Source of the DNA: DAIDJM01 sp964250215
Lineage (GTDB): Bacteria; Pseudomonadota; Alphaproteobacteria; Acetobacterales; Acetobacteraceae
NCBI GenBank assembly: GCA_964250215.1
Contig: CAXUEX010000037.1
Coordinates: 1 to 21,002, forward strand
Reading direction: 5' to 3'
DNA: 21,002 bases
Shown here piece after piece: positions 15,844-21,002 of this stretch (within the stretch, counting starts at the first letter, position 1; each line of letters opens with the position of its first letter). The position numbers and the translations under genes are program-made. The notes under the pieces are model-generated. The model saw nothing but the letters and a program-made list of their open reading frames with translations. It made no database searches and had not been told where the DNA came from.

Positions 15844-16749
15844 TCAGACCCGCACAGCAACCGTAGCGTTACGCAGGTGCTCGATCAGGGCGGCTACAGC
15901 CGGCGGCTGCTGACGACTGCTCGCGTAGTAAAGAAAATAGCCCGTGTGCAAAATCGTCCATCGTTCAAGAACGCGGATTAGACGGCCATCGGATATATAA
16001 TTCTCCACCTGATCGGCGAAAAGATAGGCCAGGCCGCCTCCCGCCAATGCCGCATCCAGGATAAGATCGCTGTCACTGAAGATCAGCCGGCCCTTGACCT
16101 TCACCTGAAACGGATGACCACCGTCTTGAAATGGCCATGGATGAAGGCCGCCGGCTTTCTTTCGATGCCCGATACAATCATGCTCAATCAAATCGTGAGG
16201 GCTTCCGGGTCGCGGAATCCGTTCGAAATAGGTCGGCGTAGCAACAACCGCGGTCGGCACCTCCTCGCTGACCTTGACGCTTACCATGTCCTTGTCCACT
16301 CGCTCGCCCAGTCGAATGCCGGCGTCGAAGCCCTCGGAAACGATGTTGGTGAAGTCGTCTTCCGCAGTGATCTCCACCGTGACTTCGGGAAAGCGTTCAA
16401 GGAACGCTTGCAGCACAGGCCGGAGCACAAGACGCACGGCATGCTTCACGACTGTCAGGCGCACGGCTCCAGCCGGCACCGCGCGCGTCTCGCTCAAGTA
16501 ATCTAGCGCGGCGCTGACCGTTTCAAAAGCCGGCACAATCGCTTCCAGCAGCCGCTTGCCAGCCTCGGTCGGCGCCACGCTTCGCGTCGTGCGGGTCAGC
16601 AGACGAACGCCGAGCCGGGTTTCCAGGGCTTTGACCGAATGGCTGAGCGCGGACGAGGACATGTCCAGCTTGACGGCAGCGCGCGTGAAGCTGCGCGCCT
16701 CCGCCACGGTCGCGAACACCGAAAGATCCGCAAACTGGTCGCGCCTCAT
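15844..16749 (-). CDS. LysR-family transcriptional regulator
   Basis: The 301-residue protein has the N-terminal LysR winged helix-turn-helix (about 5-63: FADLSVFATVAEARSFTRAA, ALSHSVKALETRLGVRLLTR, then TTRSVAPTEAG) and a C-terminal effector-binding domain that begins near GAVRLTVVKHAV and contains DDFTNIVSEGFDAGIRLGER. This is the subgroup that often controls a divergent oxidoreductase gene. It is divergent from the SDR gene with a 185-bp shared region, so it probably activates the SDR-aldehyde dehydrogenase operon and represses itself. The inducer is unknown. The gene looks intact, unlike its AraC neighbour. Confidence 0.9.
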   Translation of the reverse strand: MRRDQFADLSVFATVAEARSFTRAAVKLDMSSSALSHSVKALETRLGVRLLTRTTRSVAPTEAGKRLLEAIVPAFETVSAALDYLSETRAVPAGAVRLTVVKHAVRLVLRPVLQAFLERFPEVTVEITAEDDFTNIVSEGFDAGIRLGERVDKDMVSVKVSEEVPTAVVATPTYFERIPRPGSPHDLIEHDCIGHRKKAGGLHPWPFQDGGHPFQVKVKGRLIFSDSDLILDAALAGGGLAYLFADQVENYISDGRLIRVLERWTILHTGYFLYYASSRQQPPAVAALIEHLRNATVAVRV

Positions 16750-16934
16750 ACCTGCACGAATTTCACAAGTTCATCCCATTTTCCAGTGCTAATCGGCTCA
16801 ATGATCGCGCCCAGCTAAGGGCCGCTACGGTGCCGCCCGCATTGGGGTGGCCGGCGGTCTTCGGTCTTTGTCGTCGGCGCGCCGGCCTGCTTCCGCAATG
16901 TCCGGTGCGCATCGAGCACAAGGGAGAAAACGAA
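16750..16934. promoter_or_regulatory. Divergent LysR/SDR control region
   Basis: This 185-bp gap separates the LysR gene (-) from the SDR gene (+). ATT (16778-16780), N10, AAT (16791-16793) is a small interrupted dyad next to the LysR start and is a candidate LysR-type site. No clear -35/-10 pair was identified by eye. Confidence 0.35.
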
Positions 16935-17675
16935 TTGGGCAAGCTGGACGGGAAGATCACGCTGATCACGGGCGGAACCGAGGGCATGGGGTTCGCGACC
17001 GCACAGGCGTTCATAGCGGAAGGCGCGTTCGTCTTCGTCACCGGGCGCCGCCAGGCGGAAGTCAACAAGGCGGCTGCAAGCCTCGGCGAGAACGCGCGCG
17101 GCATTGCCGCCGACGCGGGCAAGGTCGCGGAAATCGACCGGATGTATGCCGAGATCATGGCCAGCAAAGGCCGCCTCGACGTCGTCTTCGCCAACGCCGG
17201 AATCTACAAGGTCGTCCCCTGGAACGAAATGACCGAGGCGGAATTCGACCGCATATTCGCAATCAATGCGCGCGGCGTCTTCTTCATCGTCCAGAAGGCG
17301 ATCCCGCTGATGCCGGCCAGCGGATCCATCATCCTGAACGGATCCTTCATCGGCAGCTCGGGCACGCCGGGCATGGCGGCTTACGGCGCGAGCAAGGCCG
17401 CGGTGCGCAGCTTCGCCCGCACGTTCACCACCGAACTCGCGGGCAAGGGGCCGCGCGTCAACGTGCTTAGCCCGGGACCGATCGACACCGAGGGCTTCCG
17501 TCGCGAAACCGGCAACGATCCCGAAATCCGCAAGGCAACCATCGGCATGGTGCCGATCGGACGGATGGGCGACCCGCGCGAGATCGGCCGGGCGGCGGTG
17601 TTCCTCGCTTCCGACGACTCCAGCTTCTGCGCCGGCGCCGAGTTCTTCATCGATGGCGGCACCGCGAGCGTCTGA
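16935..17675 (+). CDS. SDR-family NAD(P)-dependent oxidoreductase
   Basis: The 246-residue classical short-chain dehydrogenase has the cofactor motif TGGTEGMG (12-19), NAG (87-89), Asn111, Ser137, and the active-site Tyr150 and Lys154 in YGASK, with a C-terminal DGG near FFIDGGTASV. TGRR after the second strand suggests NADP preference. The start is read as TTG 16935: AGGGAG lies 8 nt upstream and it gives the usual GKLDGKITLITGG opening. No ATG fits, and a longer frame from 16830 would add unrelated residues. It leads an operon with the aldehyde dehydrogenase 57 bp downstream, suggesting alcohol-to-aldehyde-to-acid oxidation, though the substrate is unknown. Confidence 0.9.
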   Translation: MGKLDGKITLITGGTEGMGFATAQAFIAEGAFVFVTGRRQAEVNKAAASLGENARGIAADAGKVAEIDRMYAEIMASKGRLDVVFANAGIYKVVPWNEMTEAEFDRIFAINARGVFFIVQKAIPLMPASGSIILNGSFIGSSGTPGMAAYGASKAAVRSFARTFTTELAGKGPRVNVLSPGPIDTEGFRRETGNDPEIRKATIGMVPIGRMGDPREIGRAAVFLASDDSSFCAGAEFFIDGGTASV

Positions 17676-17732
17676 CCCGTCGCGCGTCCGGGCACGCGCG
17701 CGTCGCGCAAACCAACGAAAGAGCAGACCCCC

Positions 17733-19214
17733 ATGCCCTCGACCGAACAGAACATTGCCGCCGCCAGAAATTTCGTGGGTTCCGGCCCTAAGCAGCTCCA
17801 CATCGGCGGAGCCTGGGTCGCGCCCCGAGCCGGCGGGTCGATGGAGGTCATCGACCCTTCCACCGAGCAGGTGCTGTGCTCGGTCGCCGAGGCCGGCGCC
17901 GAAGACATCGACGCTGCGGTGAAGGCCGCTCGCGCCGCGTTCGAGAAAGATAGCTGGGCGGAAGTGGGGCCACACGACCGGGCGCGCTTCCTGCTCAGGA
18001 TCGCCAGCCTGATCGAGGCCAATCTCGAGGAGCTGGCGGCGATCTCCAGCCTGGAGATGGGCATGCCGTTCAAATCGTCCATCATGACCACGGCCCAGAT
18101 GATCGACGTGTTCCAGTACTATGCCGGTTGGGCAACCAAGATCTACGGACAGACGATCCCCACCAAGGGTCCGGGGCTGGCGATGACGCTACGCGAGCCG
18201 TACGGCGTGGTGGCGGTCATCATCCCTTGGAACGGCCCGATCCTCTACACCTGCTGGAAGGTCGCGGTGGCGCTGGCGACCGGCAACACCGTTGTGCTCA
18301 AGCCCGCCGAGGATGCGCCCCTCACCTGCGTCCGCTTCGCCGAGATCATCCAGCAGGCGGAACTCCCGCCCGGCGTGTTCAACCTGGTGACCGGGCGCGG
18401 CGAGGCGCTGGGCGATAAGCTGGTCGCGCACCCCGAAATCGCCATGATCACCTTCACCGGCTCAACGGCGGTCGGGCAGCACATCATGCAGACGGCATCC
18501 AAGGGATTGAAGAAGCTCAGCCTGGAGCTCGGCGGCAAGTCCCCGCTCGTGATCTTCGCCGACGCAAACCTGGAAAATTCCATGCCGATGGCGGTCGGCG
18601 CCTTCACCCAGAACGCCGGCCAGGCGTGCACCGCGGGCACCCGCCTGTTCGTGCACGAAAGCATCTTCGAAGAAGTGGTAGGCCAACTGGTCGAAGGCGC
18701 GTCCAAGCTGAAGCTCGGCTCGCCTTTCGACGATGAAACGCAGGTCGGACCGATCATCTCCGCGAAGCAATTGAAGACCGTGACCGATTACGTCCAATCC
18801 GGCCGCGACGAAGGCGCCACGATCCGCACCGGCGGCGAAAGATTGGCTCGATCGGGCTATTTCTTCCGGCCGACCGTGGTCACCGGCGTCACGCCGGACA
18901 TGAAGATCGTTCGGGAAGAGATTTTCGGCCCGGTCGGCTGCGTGACCCCCTTTTCCTCGATCGAGGACGCGCTGGCGAAGGCAAACGCCACCGAATACGG
19001 CCTGGCGGCGTCGGTCTGGACGTCAAACCTCGGGACCGCGCAGACGATGATGCGCGGGTTGAAGGCCGGCATGGTCTGGGTGAACACGCACTTCGAGCTC
19101 GACGTCGTTTCGCCGTTCGGCGGCTACAAACAGTCGGGTATCGGCCGCGAGCTGGGCGAGCAGTCGGTCCACGAGTTCATGCAGACCAAGTCCGTCCTGA
19201 TGCGACCCTCGTGA
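17733..19214 (+). CDS. Aldehyde dehydrogenase family protein
   Basis: The 493-residue protein oxidises an aldehyde to an acid with NAD(P). Visible ALDH motifs are IPWNGP (oxyanion-hole Asn168), KPAE (Lys190), FTGSTAVG (241-248), ELGGKSP (general base Glu266) and NAGQACTAGTR (catalytic Cys299). The later segment EEIFGPVGCVTPF and the ending FGGYKQSGIGRELG are also standard. Length is normal and the frame is intact. It follows the SDR gene at 57 bp in the same direction, and a broken aldo/keto reductase starts 22 bp after it, so the original operon probably held at least three oxidoreductases. Substrate cannot be told from the sequence. Confidence 0.93.
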   Translation: MPSTEQNIAAARNFVGSGPKQLHIGGAWVAPRAGGSMEVIDPSTEQVLCSVAEAGAEDIDAAVKAARAAFEKDSWAEVGPHDRARFLLRIASLIEANLEELAAISSLEMGMPFKSSIMTTAQMIDVFQYYAGWATKIYGQTIPTKGPGLAMTLREPYGVVAVIIPWNGPILYTCWKVAVALATGNTVVLKPAEDAPLTCVRFAEIIQQAELPPGVFNLVTGRGEALGDKLVAHPEIAMITFTGSTAVGQHIMQTASKGLKKLSLELGGKSPLVIFADANLENSMPMAVGAFTQNAGQACTAGTRLFVHESIFEEVVGQLVEGASKLKLGSPFDDETQVGPIISAKQLKTVTDYVQSGRDEGATIRTGGERLARSGYFFRPTVVTGVTPDMKIVREEIFGPVGCVTPFSSIEDALAKANATEYGLAASVWTSNLGTAQTMMRGLKAGMVWVNTHFELDVVSPFGGYKQSGIGRELGEQSVHEFMQTKSVLMRPS

Positions 19215-19236
19215 ACGCGTAACGGCTCAATTTCCC

Positions 19237-19305
19237 ATGGACCTGACCTCGTTCCGCACGCTCGGCCGATCGGGCCTGGTCGTGAGCCCCTTCGCGCTGG
19301 GCACC
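19237..19305 (+). pseudogene. Aldo/keto reductase, N-terminal remnant
   Basis: The first 23 codons read FRTLGRSGLVVSPFALGT after MDLTS, the standard N-terminus of an aldo/keto reductase (TLGRSGLxVSPxxLGT). The match stops at about 19305, and epoxide-hydrolase-like sequence starts in the +1 frame. The next AKR element, the TMTFG-type turn and the catalytic Asp/Tyr/Lys region, is absent. The combined frame is open to 19563 and could be mistaken for a 108-residue gene. Confidence 0.7.
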
Positions 19306-19597
19306 CGGCTTCGGCTTCTCGGGCAAGCCCGCCCCGCCGGGCTGGTCTGTCGAGCGGATCGCGAGTGCCTGGGCCACCCTGATGACCCGGCTCGGCTACG
19401 AAAGATGGGTCGCGCAGGGCGGCGACTGGGGGGCGAGCGTCACCGGCCGGATCGCCGCCGCGGCACCGCTGGGGTGCACGGCCATTCATCTGAACACGGT
19501 GGATGTCGCCCCGCACCCGGCCGATGCCGACGACCAAAGCGCAGGCGCACAGCGGGTACGTGAGCGCGCCGCGCGTTACGCCTCTGAGGAGATTGAT
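19301..19597 (+). pseudogene. Epoxide-hydrolase-like alpha/beta hydrolase, internal fragment
   Basis: In the frame +1 to the aldo/keto remnant the sequence reads APGFGFSGKPAPPGWSVERI, LMTRLGYERWVAQGGDWGAS and PLGCTAIHLN. This is the middle of an epoxide hydrolase family protein: the oxyanion segment GFGFS and the nucleophile elbow GGDWG with its Asp. Both ends are missing: no N-terminal HG-P motif, no cap, and no Asp/His of the triad. Similarity fades after about 19590. It is a gene fragment joined to the aldo/keto remnant by a deletion. Confidence 0.7.
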
Positions 19598-19672
19598 ACT
19601 TGCCGATCAGCACCGGATCGAAGCGCGCCTCGCGGCCGCGCGGGATGGTCACCGACACCACGGCATCATCGG
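19590..19672 (-). pseudogene. IS256-family transposase fragment (possible)
   Basis: The minus strand reads VVSVTIPRGREARFDPVLIG then KYQ, resembling the N-terminal-third motif V-x-IPRDRxGxFEPxLxxK of IS256 (mutator-type) transposases. About 25 residues match and nothing else of the element is visible. It directly follows the epoxide-hydrolase fragment. Confidence 0.4.
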
Positions 19673-19735
19673 GATGCGGCGGCGCCACAGATAGCCCCCC
19701 GGCCGGCGGACCAGATGGTTGATGCCGGTCCCCAC
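19649..19735 (-). pseudogene. Tyrosine integrase-like N-terminal fragment (possible)
   Basis: From GTG 19735 the minus strand reads GTGINHLVRRPGGYLWRRRI then P, resembling the start of phage-type tyrosine integrases (HLxRRGxxYxWRRRxP). It stops after 28 codons, partly overlapping the IS256-like piece in another frame. It lies 117 bp beyond the 3' end of tRNA-Gln in the same direction, the usual place for an integrase of a tRNA-targeted island. The short length keeps this tentative. Confidence 0.35.
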
Positions 19736-19852
19736 GCGGCCCTCCGTCTGGGCCCGGCGTAAGGGCGTGTGGCACCCGCGTGGGGACCGTACCCGCAGCC
19801 AGCCGGTTGGGGTCGTCCTCAGACGTTGCGGGTCAAGGGGTTGGCGGACGCG
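19736..19852. other. Gap between integrase-like fragment and tRNA-Gln
   Basis: No gene is supported here. It would be the expected location of a left attachment junction or excisionase sites, but no repeat of the tRNA 3' end is visible. Confidence 0.3.
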
Positions 19853-19926
19853 TGGCTGGGGGACCTGGATTCGAACCAAGGCTTTCCGAGTCAGAGTCGG
19901 AAGTTCTACCGCTAAACTATCCCCCA
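19853..19926 (-). tRNA. tRNA-Gln (anticodon CTG)
   Basis: The 74-nt minus-strand gene has a 7-bp acceptor stem (TGGGGGA with TCCCCCA), discriminator G and an encoded CCA end (19853-19855). The anticodon arm is TTCCGA / CTCTGAC / TCGGAA, with anticodon CTG at 19892-19894, reading CAG. The T loop is TTCGAAT. The A(TAGTTTAGCGGTAGAA) D arm is standard. It is intact although an island remnant abuts its 3' side. Confidence 0.95.
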
Positions 19927-20058
19927 CCAGCCGGGGGCGGGCAGCTAACATGCGGCCGATGCCGTAGGCAACCGCACCGCACCGCGAAGCCCGGGTGCCT
20001 TGCGCCGGCGCTTCCGCCCAAGCCAGTATCGCCGCCAATAGAAATAGGCGGCCCCGTG

Positions 20059-21002
20059 ATGGAATACGCGGCGCTCGATCTGGGCACGAACAATTGCCGG
20101 CTGCTGGTCGGCACGCCATCCGGCGCCGGCTTCCGTGTGCTCGACAGCTTCTCCCGCATCGTCCGCCTGGGCGAAGGCCTGCAGCACAGCGGCCGCCTCA
20201 GCGAAACCGCCATGGAGCGCGCCATGCTGGCCCTGCACGCCTGCGCGCAGCGCCTCGCCCGCCGTCCGGTCCGCGCGGTGCGCGCCATCGCCACCGAAGC
20301 CTGCCGCCGGGCCGAAAACGGTTCCAGCTTCCTCGATCGCGTGCGCGCCGAGACCGGGCTCGCGTTCAGCATCATCTCCACGCGCGAGGAAGCCGAGCTG
20401 GCGCTGGAAAGCTGCGCGCCGCTGCTGGCCGGCCCCGGCCGACGCGCGCTGCTGTTCGATATCGGCGGCGGCTCCACCGAACTCGCCTGGGTGCGGCTGC
20501 AACCCGGCCGCGCCCCCGAACTCATCGGCTATGCCAGCCTGCCGGTCGGCGTCGTCACGCTCGCCGAACAATCCGGCCATCACGGGTTTTCCAGCGCCGG
20601 CTATCGCGAGATGGTGGACGACGTGATCGGCCGCCTGATCGGCTTCGAGCAGATCCATTGCATCGCCCACGAAATCCACCTGGGCGGCGTGCGGCTGCTC
20701 GGCACCAGCGGCACCGTCACCACCCTGGCCGGCGTCGCGCTCGGCCTGCCGCGCTACCACCGCCCGTCCGTCGATGGCCAGGTGCTCACCGCCGAAGCCA
20801 CGCGGGAAGCCACCGCCAAGCTGCGCGCGCTGGGGCGCGATGGGCTGGCGCTGCACCCCTGCGTCGGCGCCGAGCGCGCCGATTTCGTGCTGCCCGGCTG
20901 CGCGGTGTTCTCCGCCATCCATCGGCTCTGGCCGGCCGCCAAGGTCGTGGTCGCCGATCGCGGCCTGCGCGAGGGCATGTTGCTGCGCTTGATGCGCGCG
21001 CC
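20059..21002 (+). CDS. Ppx/GppA family phosphatase (exopolyphosphatase-like), 3' end outside window
   Basis: At least 314 residues are visible and the frame is still open at the window end. The protein has the ASKHA phosphatase motifs: DLGTNNCRLL at the N-terminus (about 7-16), DIGGGSTE (134-141), GTSGTVTTLA (215-224) and ADRGLREG (299-306) near the end of the domain. Such enzymes hydrolyse polyphosphate or the 5'-phosphate of pppGpp in the cytosol. The second residues of the first motif are NN rather than the more common S-x, typical of alphaproteobacterial members. ATG 20059 directly follows an alternative in-frame GTG at 20056; no strong ribosome site was seen. It is divergent from tRNA-Gln and probably marks the conserved side of the island edge. 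Confidence 0.9.
   Translation, partial: MEYAALDLGTNNCRLLVGTPSGAGFRVLDSFSRIVRLGEGLQHSGRLSETAMERAMLALHACAQRLARRPVRAVRAIATEACRRAENGSSFLDRVRAETGLAFSIISTREEAELALESCAPLLAGPGRRALLFDIGGGSTELAWVRLQPGRAPELIGYASLPVGVVTLAEQSGHHGFSSAGYREMVDDVIGRLIGFEQIHCIAHEIHLGGVRLLGTSGTVTTLAGVALGLPRYHRPSVDGQVLTAEATREATAKLRALGRDGLALHPCVGAERADFVLPGCAVFSAIHRLWPAAKVVVADRGLREGMLLRLMRA

Larger units (their letters stand above)
14733..19926. mobile_element. Probable decayed genomic island ending at tRNA-Gln
   Basis: This interval contains remnants of three transposase families (IS630, IS3, IS256-like), an integrase-like fragment beside tRNA-Gln(CTG), three truncated genes, and one intact regulator-plus-oxidoreductase block. 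Genes on both sides look like ordinary chromosomal genes. The right edge is set by the tRNA; the left edge is a guess at the IS630 remnant. No direct repeat of the tRNA 3' end was found inside the window, so the matching attachment site may be lost. Confidence 0.5.

Overview
The window reads as a high-GC alphaproteobacterial chromosome, most likely Acetobacteraceae or a close Rhodospirillales relative. Reasons: an Acetobacter-type alpha-amino acid ester hydrolase, an Usg-like protein, a DUF3309 micro-protein behind an EcfG-type promoter, and a CIRCE-controlled groESL operon. The taxon is inferred from gene content and protein resemblance; no search was run.

Layout. 1-4510 (+): the tail of an unknown gene, a RidA-family protein, a secreted alpha-amino acid ester hydrolase (CocE/NonD, S15-like), a SAM methyltransferase and a FemAB/GNAT-like protein, tightly spaced and partly overlapping. 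4536-6940 (-): dihydroxy-acid dehydratase (ilvD), preceded by a degenerate GGDEF-domain protein. 6956-7339 (+): a small membrane protein. 7461-8090: debris of an ECF sigma factor and what looks like its partner kinase, in three frames, then an unrecognised 65-codon tail. 8115-10322 (-): groES-groEL with a strong terminator, a promoter, a CIRCE operator and a second, degenerate CIRCE. 10468-11411: usg, DUF3309 and a single-domain response regulator. 11567-14728 (+): a large secreted BNR/Asp-box propeller protein.

14733-19926 looks like an accessory island. It holds an IS630 remnant, the right end of an IS3-type element, a 5'-truncated AraC regulator, an intact LysR / SDR / aldehyde dehydrogenase block, a broken aldo/keto reductase, an epoxide-hydrolase fragment, IS256-like and integrase-like fragments, and tRNA-Gln(CTG) at the right edge. 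An integrase-like fragment just past the 3' end of a tRNA is the usual mark of tRNA-targeted integration. The intact block suggests import of an alcohol/aldehyde oxidation function under its own LysR regulator, followed by decay. The window ends inside a Ppx/GppA phosphatase gene (+) that appears to be back in conserved chromosome.

I found no convincing undescribed multi-gene system. The most useful leads are the ester hydrolase with its acidic cluster, the tRNA-bounded island with chimeric gene scars, the two-CIRCE groES control region, and the EcfG-type promoter before DUF3309.
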